Assembly (NCBI GenBank): GCA_937907455.1
Contig: CALESQ010000001.1
Coordinates: 1-55,589 of the forward strand
DNA: 55,589 nt
Reading direction: 5' to 3'
Source: an uncultured Caldilineales bacterium
GTDB lineage: Bacteria > Chloroflexota > Anaerolineae > JAAEKA01
The notes beneath the pieces are model-generated. The model had not been told where the DNA came from. It did no database searches and saw only the letters and a program-made list of their open reading frames with translations. Of the stretch, positions 30,434-38,070 are shown in pieces. A program made the position numbers and the translations under genes. Every line of letters starts with the position of its first letter. The stretch's first letter is position 1.

Positions 30434-32191
30434 GTGATACACCGTTCGATGCGATACCAGCTTGTTATCAGCTTTTTCCTTTTGCTGGCTTTGATGTTGA
30501 GCGGCTGCGGCAGGCCGCCGCTGCCGACGCCCATGCCCACGGCGACACCGCTCGGGCAGGCCGCTCAACCCTCGGCTACGCCTGAACCTGCTGCAGAGAC
30601 CGCACCCGCGCCGGCTGCTTCTGTGATGTGGTGGAATGACCGCGTGTTTTACGAGATTTTTGTGCGCAGTTTTTATGACAGCGATGGCGACGGCATCGGC
30701 GATTTGAATGGGGTCATTGCCAAGCTGGACTATCTCAACGATGGCGATCCCACCACCAGCACCGACCTGGGGATTACGGGCATCTGGCTGATGCCTGTCG
30801 CTCAATCGCCCAGCTACCACGGCTACGATGTCACCGATTACTACACGGTGGAGCAGGACTACGGCACGAACGCCGATTTCCAGCGTTTGATGGATGAGGC
30901 GCATCGCCGCGGTATCAAGGTGATTGTGGATTTGGTGCTTAACCACACGTCGGTAGAGCATCCCTGGTTTGTCGAATCGGCCAAAGGCGCTGATTCGGCC
31001 AGACGTGCGTGGTATCGCTGGGCCGCCCAGGATGATGGCACTACCGCGCCGTGGAGCGGCGGCGGACCGGTGTGGCACAAACGGGGCAGCGAGTACTATT
31101 TTGCTATGTTCTGGGACGGTATGCCGGATTTGAACTACGCCACCCCTGATGTGACCGCGGAGATGGAAAACGTGGCGCGCTTCTGGCTGGAGGATATGGG
31201 CGCGGACGGCTTTCGCCTGGATGCAGTGCGCCATCTGGTAGAACAGGGCACAGTCTATTCCGGTACGGCAGAGACACACCAATGGCTGGCCGGTTTTGAT
31301 GATTTTGTAGACAGTGTTGATCCTGCAGCACTTACCGTGGGTGAGGTGTGGGATGCTTCTTCGGAAGTGGTCAAGTATATCAAGGGCGATGAGGTAGACC
31401 TGGCTTTTGAGTTTGATTTAGCCGAGACCATCATCACCAGCGTGCAGCGCGGTCAACCTGTGGACAGTTCGCAGCAGATCGCAGCACGGTTGGCCACCTA
31501 TCCACCCAACCAGTTTGCTACTTTCCTCACCAACCATGACCAGCCACGCGTAGCCACCACGCTGTTCAAGAATCCTGCGGGCAACATGCTGGCCGGCGCG
31601 GCTCTGCTCACTCTGCCGGGCGTGCCTTTCATTTACTACGGCGAAGAGATTGGCATGACCGGCAACAAGCCGGACGAGAAGATCCGCACACCTATGCAGT
31701 GGAACGCGGATGTCGCTGCGGGCGCCGGGTTCACTACCGGCCAGCCCTGGCAGGCGATCAACGCCGAGGCCGGCCGCGCTATCAATGTGGCTGATCAGCA
31801 GAATGACCCTGGCTCGCAGCTTGCCGTTTATCGCCAGTTGATTCACCTGCGCAATGCTACCCCCGCGCTGCTGCGCGGCAATTTGCTGCCCGTGGAGAGT
31901 TCCTGTGCCTCCACGCTGGCCTATCTGCGTCAGGCCCCGGCGGATGATGCCGATGCAGCAGGCCAAACCGTGCTGGTGGTGCTGAATCTGGCGCGCAAGG
32001 ACGAGCAGAGCGGCTGTACCTTCCGCTATGCCGGTAAGGCATTGTCGGCCGGGCAATACGCGGTGATGGAACTGCTTTCCAGCACTGCGGCCGCGCCGCT
32101 CACGGTAGCCGCGGATGGCTTCAGCGACTACCTGCCCATTCCCGTAATGGCTGCGCAGACGGCTTATGTGTTGCTGCTTGCAGGAGAGTGA
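30434..32191 (+). CDS. Alpha-amylase family (GH13) lipoprotein
   Basis: A 585-residue lipoprotein. The lipobox is LMLSGC (lipidated C25), followed by a Pro/Thr/Ala linker (about 28-65) and a GH13 catalytic barrel (from about 66, MWWNDRVFYEIFVRSFYDSDGDG). Conserved regions are DLVLNHTS, nucleophile D263 (GFRLDAVRH), acid/base E304 (TVGEVWD) and D369 (TNHDQPR). QWNADVAAGAGFTTG...PW resembles maltodextrin/oligo-1,6-glucosidase-type members, so it probably trims oligosaccharides outside the membrane. The start is GTG 30434 with AAGGAG upstream; ATG 30449 is the alternative. The tungstate permease frame overlaps its 3' end. Confidence 0.92.
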   Translation: MIHRSMRYQLVISFFLLLALMLSGCGRPPLPTPMPTATPLGQAAQPSATPEPAAETAPAPAASVMWWNDRVFYEIFVRSFYDSDGDGIGDLNGVIAKLDYLNDGDPTTSTDLGITGIWLMPVAQSPSYHGYDVTDYYTVEQDYGTNADFQRLMDEAHRRGIKVIVDLVLNHTSVEHPWFVESAKGADSARRAWYRWAAQDDGTTAPWSGGGPVWHKRGSEYYFAMFWDGMPDLNYATPDVTAEMENVARFWLEDMGADGFRLDAVRHLVEQGTVYSGTAETHQWLAGFDDFVDSVDPAALTVGEVWDASSEVVKYIKGDEVDLAFEFDLAETIITSVQRGQPVDSSQQIAARLATYPPNQFATFLTNHDQPRVATTLFKNPAGNMLAGAALLTLPGVPFIYYGEEIGMTGNKPDEKIRTPMQWNADVAAGAGFTTGQPWQAINAEAGRAINVADQQNDPGSQLAVYRQLIHLRNATPALLRGNLLPVESSCASTLAYLRQAPADDADAAGQTVLVVLNLARKDEQSGCTFRYAGKALSAGQYAVMELLSSTAAAPLTVAADGFSDYLPIPVMAAQTAYVLLLAGE

Positions 32192-32939
32192 GTACACATC
32201 TATCCTTCTTCACCCGGAGCTTTTCATTAACGAGTTATGGCATGGCCTTCAGCAGGCTGTTGAATTGGTTGTGCACGGCAGCGCGCCACTTACCGAGGTG
32301 GTACTGCTGTCGTTGCGCGTTTCTGGTATTGCTCTGCTGTTGAGCACCTTGCTGGGTGTGCCGGTGGGCGCAACCCTGGGGTTGACTCGCTTTCCGACGC
32401 ACAAGCTGCTGGTGGCATTGACCTACACCGGCATGGGCTTTCCGCCGGTGGTGATTGGTCTGTTTGTCTACCTGTTACTGTCACGCAGCGGCCCATTGGG
32501 TCAGTTTGGTTCTGCACTGATCCCCAATCTATTTACTTCCGGGGCGATGATCGTGGCGCAAACGATCATCGCTTTGCCGCTGGTGGCCGGTTTCACCATG
32601 GCAGCAGTGATGGCGGTAGATCCATTGCTGCGTCAGCAGATGATAGCGTTGGGGGCCACACGCTGGCAGGCTGCGCTTACCATCATTGTTGAAGCGCGTG
32701 CAGGTGTGGTGGTGGCAGTGATTGCCGGCTTCGGCGGCATTATCTCTGAAGTGGGCGCGGTGATGCTGGTAGGTGGCAACATCGAAGGCCGCACGCGCGT
32801 GCTCACCACCGCCATTGTGTTGGAAACGCGCAAAGGTAATTTCGAGTTTGCCCTGGCCCTGGGCCTTATTTTGCTGGGCATTACCTTTATAATCAATGCG
32901 TTGATGATGCGCCTGCAGGGGAAAACAGCCAACGTATGA
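32166..32939 (+). CDS. tupB: Tungstate ABC transporter permease
   Basis: A membrane permease of the TupB type with about five or six helices and the EAA-type loop (IALGATRWQAALTIIVEARAG) that contacts the ATPase. The ATG at 32166 lies 26 nt inside the amylase gene and lacks an SD. Homologues usually begin near the segment INELWHGLQQAVELV, so a rare start around 32226 (ATT with GGAG upstream) is possible. The length is 257 residues from 32166. It overlaps the ATPase gene by 4 nt (ATGA). Assignment to tungstate rather than molybdate or phosphate rests on the TupA-like binding protein nearby. Confidence 0.85.
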   Translation: MCCCLQESEYTSILLHPELFINELWHGLQQAVELVVHGSAPLTEVVLLSLRVSGIALLLSTLLGVPVGATLGLTRFPTHKLLVALTYTGMGFPPVVIGLFVYLLLSRSGPLGQFGSALIPNLFTSGAMIVAQTIIALPLVAGFTMAAVMAVDPLLRQQMIALGATRWQAALTIIVEARAGVVVAVIAGFGGIISEVGAVMLVGGNIEGRTRVLTTAIVLETRKGNFEFALALGLILLGITFIINALMMRLQGKTANV

Positions 32940-33670
32940 CCCCCAATCCTTGTTATACATTGTTGGACATTGGCCACAGCTATGGTGGACGCGAAGTGCT
33001 GCGCATTCCGCGCCTGGAGATCAACGCAGGTGAGATTTTGGCTGTAGTCGGGCCGAGTGGAGCAGGCAAAAGCACTTTGCTGCGCCTGTTGAACTTTCTG
33101 GAAGCGCCCACCCGTGGTCAAGTTATCTTTGACGGTCACGAATTCAGTGCTGATCGCCAGATGCCCCTGACCGTGCGCCGTCGCGTGACCACCGTCTCGC
33201 AGCGTCCGATGCTGCTCAACCGCAGCGTGCAGGCCAATGTCGAATACGGTTTGCGCCTGCGTGGCCATCGTGCCAACATACCCGCGGCGTTGGCGGCTAT
33301 CGAGCAGGTAGGATTGCTTGGCCTGACTCATCAGCCTGCGCTTACCTTGTCTGGTGGCGAGGCGCAGCGAGTAGCTTTGGCCCGCGCCCTGGTCTTGCGG
33401 CCAGCGGTGCTGCTGCTTGATGAACCCACGGCAAACCTTGATCCCTACAATGTAGCATTGATCGAGAATACAGTGCGCGACCTCAACCGTCAACACCACA
33501 CAACTTTGGTGCTGGTTACACACAACCTGTTTCAAGCGCAACGGCTGGCGCAACGGGTTGCCTTTTTGCTGGACGGCACATTGGTGGAGTTGGCCCGCGC
33601 TGACCGCTTTTTCCAGACTCCGCAAGACCCGCGCACCGCCGCTTTTGTGCGCGGCGACATGGTGTATTAA
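32936..33670 (+). CDS. tupC: Tungstate ABC transporter ATP-binding protein
   Basis: A 244-residue ABC ATPase with Walker A GPSGAGKST (39-47), Q-loop around VSQRPMLLNRSV, signature LSGGEAQRVALARAL, Walker B VLLLDEPTANLD and H-loop VTHNLFQAQ. It powers import with TupB. The start overlaps the tupB stop (ATGA). A 119-nt gap with an inverted repeat separates it from the binding protein, an order (B-C-A) different from the common tupA-B-C. Confidence 0.9.
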   Translation: MTPNPCYTLLDIGHSYGGREVLRIPRLEINAGEILAVVGPSGAGKSTLLRLLNFLEAPTRGQVIFDGHEFSADRQMPLTVRRRVTTVSQRPMLLNRSVQANVEYGLRLRGHRANIPAALAAIEQVGLLGLTHQPALTLSGGEAQRVALARALVLRPAVLLLDEPTANLDPYNVALIENTVRDLNRQHHTTLVLVTHNLFQAQRLAQRVAFLLDGTLVELARADRFFQTPQDPRTAAFVRGDMVY

Positions 33671-33726
33671 AGGAAAGGGACAGGTACACAAGAAAACAGG
33701 CTTACAAGAACCATGATGGATGGGCT

Positions 33727-33752
33727 GGTAAAACAGCCGACTGTTTATTACC
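33727..33752. promoter_or_regulatory. Inverted repeat upstream of the tungstate-binding protein gene
   Basis: GGTAA-AACAG (33727-33736) faces CTGTTTATTACC (33741-33752) around a CCGA loop. Position and symmetry suit an operator or a processing hairpin. No T-run follows. No ModE/TunR-type site was recognised. Confidence 0.3.
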
Positions 33753-33789
33753 TGCGACTTACTTCTCGCTTTCAACACGGAGTTTCTCT

Positions 33790-35424
33790 ATGCGCAAATA
33801 TATTTTTTTGATATTCCTGATAGCTTTTGCCCTGCTGACAAGCTGTGTGCCACCGGCAACGCCGGTACCTGCCGCTCCTGTCGCTACCTCTGCCGCGGTG
33901 CAAGCCGGCGATCCGCCTGCTGCTGCTGCACCTACAGATAGGAGCCGTCTGGTGCTGGCCACAACCACCAGCACCGCCGATTCCGGTTTGCTGGATGCCA
34001 TACTTCCTTCTTTCGAGCAGCAGTACCATGCCAAAGTTGAAGTGATTGCAGTAGGCACCGGGCAGGCTTTGGAGATCGGCAGCAAAGGCGATGCTGACGT
34101 GCTGCTGGTACACAGCCGCAAGGGTGAAGATAAGTTTGTGGCCGAGGGTCATGCCGAACAGCGCTTTGATGTGATGACCAACGATTTCGTCGTGGCAGGC
34201 CCTGAGGACGACCCCGCGGGCATTGGCAGCATGAGTCTGGCCCAGGAGGCTTTCGCGGCGATTGCCGAAGCTGAGGCCTCTTTTGCCAGCCGTGGCGATG
34301 AGTCGGGAACTCATACCAAAGAGCTGGCGATTTGGGCATCTATCCCCGTCACTCCAACTGCGGAAATGGCATGGTACAACTCTCTCGGTCAGGGTATGGG
34401 CGATACACTGGTGTTTGCCAACGAGCAGGGCGCATATACGCTTACCGACAGGGGCACCTTTTTGGCTATGAGCCAGCAACTCCCTAACCTAAAGATAATG
34501 GTGGGCGGCAGTAATCCGGCTGGCAACAAGGATAAAATGTTGCTCAATCCCTACGGCGTGTTGGTGGTGGCTGCAGCGGCACATCCCGGCGTCAACGAAA
34601 CCCTGGCCTTGCAATTCCAGGACTGGTTGCTGTCTGTGCCCACACAGAAGATGATTGGCGACTACGGTGTGGCTAAGTTCGGCCAGCCGCTCTTTTATCC
34701 ATCCTCGGACGAGTTGAAAGCCACTTCCATCATCACGGTCAAAACGGCGCGTGCCAGCAAGACATTCACACTTGAGGATATGCAGGCTATGCCGCAGATG
34801 ACGGTGAACGGCTATGAGGCTATCGGCCACAAAAAAGGCCCGTTGGGCGTGAACGACTGGGCGGGTGTATCCCTGAAAGACCTGCTGCTGGCCGCAGATC
34901 CGACCGCGGGCGATAGCAAGAACAGCGAGCTGTTGATCGTAGCAACGGCAAGCGACGGTTGGAAATCGGTGTTGCGCTGGAATCAGGTATTCGGTCAACC
35001 CATCGGCGGGCAAGCTCTGGCCGATTCTTACGGCTGTTCCGAATGCCACGGCTACATGGGTGAGGGCACGGCCCCCAAAGGCAAACAGGAAAGCCCGGCG
35101 TTGGCTGGCGGCAATTGGACGGCTGAAACGCTGGCAGCAGCGGTGCGCGTTAGCCACGGCGGCATCAATCCTTACACCACAGAGCAATTGCCTGATGCCG
35201 ACCTGGCTGAGATTGTCGGCTGGTTCAACAGCCCCGCCTCTCCTGAGCCGGGCGCGTATGCCGTGCCTGCGGATAAGTTGGGTGCGTTGCTTGCCTTTGT
35301 TCGCAACGGCCAGCCCATGAAGGGCAGCGATGGGTTGATTCAGCTTGTTCTGCCCATGGATAAATACGCCAGCCGCTTCGCGCACTGGGTGCAAACGATT
35401 GAGCTGGTAGCGCCGATGCAGTGA
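33790..35424 (+). CDS. TupA-like tungstate-binding lipoprotein fused to a SUOX-like domain with an inserted cytochrome c
   Basis: 544 residues. Lipobox LLTSC (C19). Residues about 50-300 form a TupA-type binding domain (LATTTSTADSGLLDAILPSF, VGTGQALEIG, GDESGTHTKEL, WYNSLGQGMGDTL). Residues about 313-411 match the first half of the small sulfite-oxidase-like 'molybdopterin-dependent oxidoreductase' fold (FTLEDMQAMPQ, WAGVSLKDLL, ASDGWKSVL). The second half is at about 494-544 (ALLAFVRNGQPM, VLPMDKYASRFAHWVQTIEL). Between them sits a class-I cytochrome c domain with heme site C416-S-E-C419-H420, PALAG and LPDADLAEIVGWF. The usual distal Met region reads GGINPYTTEQ. The catalytic Moco cysteine of true SUOX is not evident. 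An exported, membrane-anchored, heme-carrying tungstate-binding protein would be novel. Confidence 0.85.
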   Translation: MRKYIFLIFLIAFALLTSCVPPATPVPAAPVATSAAVQAGDPPAAAAPTDRSRLVLATTTSTADSGLLDAILPSFEQQYHAKVEVIAVGTGQALEIGSKGDADVLLVHSRKGEDKFVAEGHAEQRFDVMTNDFVVAGPEDDPAGIGSMSLAQEAFAAIAEAEASFASRGDESGTHTKELAIWASIPVTPTAEMAWYNSLGQGMGDTLVFANEQGAYTLTDRGTFLAMSQQLPNLKIMVGGSNPAGNKDKMLLNPYGVLVVAAAAHPGVNETLALQFQDWLLSVPTQKMIGDYGVAKFGQPLFYPSSDELKATSIITVKTARASKTFTLEDMQAMPQMTVNGYEAIGHKKGPLGVNDWAGVSLKDLLLAADPTAGDSKNSELLIVATASDGWKSVLRWNQVFGQPIGGQALADSYGCSECHGYMGEGTAPKGKQESPALAGGNWTAETLAAAVRVSHGGINPYTTEQLPDADLAEIVGWFNSPASPEPGAYAVPADKLGALLAFVRNGQPMKGSDGLIQLVLPMDKYASRFAHWVQTIELVAPMQ

Positions 35425-35429
35425 GAAGT

Positions 35430-35515
35430 CAGAAGTGAGAAATAACGAGTAATTCGGAGTTTTGCATCTGTGCCGCCGTAGCCCGCTATTCTCGATTACG
35501 AGTTACTTATTCTCT
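35430..35515. repeat. Degenerate heptamer-type repeats in the gap before icd
   Basis: AACGAGTAATTCGGAGTT (from about 35445) and GATTACGAGTTACTTATTC (from about 35499) resemble the GTTACGA arrays elsewhere and form an imperfect inverted pair. No gene is seen in 35425-35642. The icd promoter occupies the right part. Confidence 0.45.
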
Positions 35516-35520
35516 CTCGC

Positions 35521-35549
35521 TTGGTGAATCGGCGCGCAGTGTGTAAAAT
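35521..35549 (+). promoter_or_regulatory. Promoter for icd
   Basis: TTGGTG (35521-35526), a 17-bp spacer and TAAAAT (35544-35549), about 90 nt before the ATG. Confidence 0.5.
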
Positions 35550-35642
35550 TAGACTAACTGACAAGGCCGTCAGCCCTTTTTTGTTTTTGCCGCTGAAGAG
35601 CGCTTATCCACTTACCATAGTTCAAGGAGATCAAAACGCATC

Positions 35643-36887
35643 ATGTCTTTCGACAAAATCGTTGTCCCGTCCAAGGGCCAAAAAATCACGCTGGAAAACG
35701 GCAAGTTGCACGTCCCCGATAACCCGATTATCTGCTTCATCGAAGGTGACGGCACCGGTGTAGATATCTGGGCTGCCAGCCAGCCTGTGTTGGATGCGGC
35801 TGTTGAAAAGGCTTACGGCGGCAAGCGTAAGATCGCCTGGATGGAAGTGTATGCAGGCGACAAGGCCAACGAGGTTTATGGTGAGGTGATTTGGCTGCCG
35901 CAGGAAACATTGGACGCTATTGATGAATACATCGTGGCCATCAAAGGCCCGCTTACCACACCGGTGGGTGGCGGTATTCGCAGCATCAACGTGTCACTGC
36001 GTCAGCGGCTTGATCTTTACGCCTGTGTGCGCCCTGTGCAGTATTTCAGCGGCGTACCCAGTCCGGTGAAGCATCCCGAGCAGGTGGATATGGTGATCTT
36101 CCGTGAGAACACGGAAGACATCTACGCAGGCATTGAATGGGAAGCCTACAGCGACGGCGCCGTCAAGGTGGTCGAGTTTCTGCGCAAGGAGATGGGTGTC
36201 AGCAAGATCCGTTTCCCCGACAGCAGCGGCATCGGCATCAAACCGGTGAGCGAAGAAGGCACGGGCAGGCTGGTGCGCGCCGCCATTGAGTATGCCATTG
36301 ACAACGACCGCAAGAGCGTGACCCTGGTACACAAGGGCAACATCATGAAGTTCACCGAAGGCGCGTTCATGGGCTGGGGCTACAAGGTGGCCGCGGCTGA
36401 GTTCGGCGGCGTGCCGCTGGATGGCGGCCCGTGGCACGTGCTTCCCAACGGCATCATCATCAAAGACATGATTGCCGACGCCATGTTGCAGCAAATCCTC
36501 ACCCGCCCCGCGGAGTATGATGTGCTGGCTACGCTCAACCTGAACGGTGACTACATCAGCGACGCGCTGGCCGCACAGGTCGGCGGCATTGGCATTGCCC
36601 CCGGTGCCAACATCAACTATGTTACCGGTCGCGCAGTGTTTGAGGCTACTCACGGTACTGCCCCCAAATACGCTGGTCTCGACAAGGTTAATCCCTCGTC
36701 GGTGATCCTCAGCGGCGAGATGATGCTGCGTCACCTCGGCTGGAACGAAGCCGCGGATCTGATCGTGCAGGCCATGGAAAAGACCCTCGGCCAGAAAGTT
36801 GTCACCTACGACTTCGCTCGTCTGATGGACGGCGCTACCGAGGTCAAGTGCAGCCAGTTCGGCCAGGCGCTCATTAAAAACATGTAG
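35643..36887 (+). CDS. icd: NADP-dependent isocitrate dehydrogenase
   Basis: The 414-residue enzyme decarboxylates isocitrate to 2-oxoglutarate in the TCA cycle. It belongs to the E. coli Icd-type homodimeric family: substrate-loop serine S118 in SINVSLRQ (the AceK-type phosphorylation position), RENTEDIYAGIEWE, LVHKGNIMKFTEGAF, LNGDYISDALAAQVGGIGIAPG. Cofactor-site residues K342 and Y343 in HGTAPKYAGLDKVNP favour NADP over NAD. AAGGAG lies 13 nt before the ATG, somewhat far. The 55-nt gap to msrB contains a hairpin (36887-36893 with 36923-36929). Confidence 0.96.
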   Translation: MSFDKIVVPSKGQKITLENGKLHVPDNPIICFIEGDGTGVDIWAASQPVLDAAVEKAYGGKRKIAWMEVYAGDKANEVYGEVIWLPQETLDAIDEYIVAIKGPLTTPVGGGIRSINVSLRQRLDLYACVRPVQYFSGVPSPVKHPEQVDMVIFRENTEDIYAGIEWEAYSDGAVKVVEFLRKEMGVSKIRFPDSSGIGIKPVSEEGTGRLVRAAIEYAIDNDRKSVTLVHKGNIMKFTEGAFMGWGYKVAAAEFGGVPLDGGPWHVLPNGIIIKDMIADAMLQQILTRPAEYDVLATLNLNGDYISDALAAQVGGIGIAPGANINYVTGRAVFEATHGTAPKYAGLDKVNPSSVILSGEMMLRHLGWNEAADLIVQAMEKTLGQKVVTYDFARLMDGATEVKCSQFGQALIKNM

Positions 36888-36941
36888 GAGGGAGTGTCAA
36901 GTGTCATGGGTTACTAAACCCGTCCCTCCCGAGGAGACCTT

Positions 36942-37346
36942 ATGCTCACCCCAAAATTAAACAAAACCGAGGCAGAATGGCGGCAGGAATTAACCCCTGA
37001 GCAGTATCGCATTCTGCGTGAGAAGGGCACAGAACGTCCTTTTACCGGTGAGTACTATCACAACAAGGCGGCTGGAGCCTATCTTTGCGCAGCTTGCGGG
37101 CAAGAACTGTTCAGCTCTGACACCAAGTACGATTCCGGTTCTGGCTGGCCCAGCTATTGGCAGCCGGTTGAGCAGGAAGCGATTGATACCCGGCGTGATA
37201 TAAGCCACGGCATGGTGCGCATTGAGGCTACGTGCAGTCGTTGCGGCAGCCATTTGGGGCATGTTTTTGATGATGGGCCGCGGCCCACCGGCTTGCGTTA
37301 CTGCATCAACTCAGCGTCGTTGCGCTTTGCACCACGCGAAGACTGA
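36942..37346 (+). CDS. msrB: Peptide-methionine (R)-S-oxide reductase
   Basis: A 134-residue MsrB that repairs oxidised methionine (R epimer) in proteins with electrons from thioredoxin. The structural zinc is held by C49/C52 (CAAC) and C98/C101 (CSRC). The catalytic cysteine is C121 in RYCINSASLRF. The GSGWPSYW motif is intact. No second recycling cysteine is obvious at the usual position, and no MsrA domain is fused. GAGGAG is 5 nt before the ATG. It is probably read with icd and closed by the strong terminator that follows. Confidence 0.95.
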   Translation: MLTPKLNKTEAEWRQELTPEQYRILREKGTERPFTGEYYHNKAAGAYLCAACGQELFSSDTKYDSGSGWPSYWQPVEQEAIDTRRDISHGMVRIEATCSRCGSHLGHVFDDGPRPTGLRYCINSASLRFAPRED

Positions 37347-37357
37347 TTTTTCAAGCA

Positions 37358-37391
37358 ACAGGGCTTGCCTACTGGCAAGCCCTGTTTTTTT
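37358..37391 (+). terminator. Strong intrinsic terminator after msrB
   Basis: A perfect 12-bp stem (37358-37369 with 37374-37385), TACT loop, then a T-run to 37391. Confidence 0.93.
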
Positions 37392-37402
37392 CGGAAAACA
37401 TT

Positions 37403-38053
37403 ATGCAATTCGTAGAACGTGTTCTGCAATCAAACCAGCGTTGGGCTGCTTCACATGCCGGTGATGATCCCGGCTATTTTTCACGGTTGCAGGGGCAGCA
37501 ATCCCCAGAATTTATGTGGATCGGTTGTTCAGACAGCCGCGTGCCTGCCAATCAGATCGTGGGTATGCCGCCCGGCAATGTTTTTGTCCATCGCAACATT
37601 GCCAATTTGGTGGTGCATACCGATATCAACTGCCTGTCGGTGTTGCAGTACGCGGTGGATGTTTTGCAGGTACAGCACGTCATCGTTTGCGGCCATTATG
37701 GCTGCGGCGGTGTGCAGGCTGCGCTTAGCGGGCAATCGTTCGGCTTGATTGACAACTGGCTGCGCCACATCAAAGATGTTTATCTGGCGCATAGTGCGGA
37801 AATGGAGGAGCTGAGCGACGAGACGCAGCGCTGGGATCGTCTGTGCGAGATCAACGTGCTGCAACAGGTAGCTAACGTCTGTTACACCACCATCGTGCAA
37901 GACGCCTGGCGGCGAGGCCAGGCGCTTTCCGTACACGGTTTAATCTATGACTTGCGCAATGGTATGTTGAAAGACCTTACGGTGTCCATCGAGGGCGTAC
38001 AGCAGGTTCGTTCGCTGTATCGCATCGCCCTGGGCAGCGCGCCGTCTTTCTAG
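37403..38053 (+). CDS. can: Beta-class carbonic anhydrase
   Basis: The 216-residue zinc enzyme interconverts CO2 and bicarbonate in the cytoplasm. Zinc ligands C42 (IGCSDSR), H98 and C101 (CGHYGCGG), with the D44-R46 dyad, fall at exactly the numbering of E. coli Can, which makes the start at 37403 likely. That ATG lies only 11 nt after the preceding T-run and has no SD, so the source of its transcript is unclear. A weak promoter within the terminator region or readthrough are options. Convergent with pepF, with just 17 nt between the stops and no terminator seen. Confidence 0.94.
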   Translation: MQFVERVLQSNQRWAASHAGDDPGYFSRLQGQQSPEFMWIGCSDSRVPANQIVGMPPGNVFVHRNIANLVVHTDINCLSVLQYAVDVLQVQHVIVCGHYGCGGVQAALSGQSFGLIDNWLRHIKDVYLAHSAEMEELSDETQRWDRLCEINVLQQVANVCYTTIVQDAWRRGQALSVHGLIYDLRNGMLKDLTVSIEGVQQVRSLYRIALGSAPSF

Positions 38054-38070
38054 AAGCGGCCGCGCAGGCT

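Noticed and set aside
33671..33789. Molybdenum/tungsten cofactor riboswitch upstream of the binding-protein gene
   Set aside because: The 119-nt gap shows only one short inverted repeat and none of the multi-stem architecture of that riboswitch class.
36887..36929. Terminator between icd and msrB
   Set aside because: A hairpin is present, but the msrB ribosome-binding site follows immediately instead of a T-run, so it is more likely an mRNA structure.
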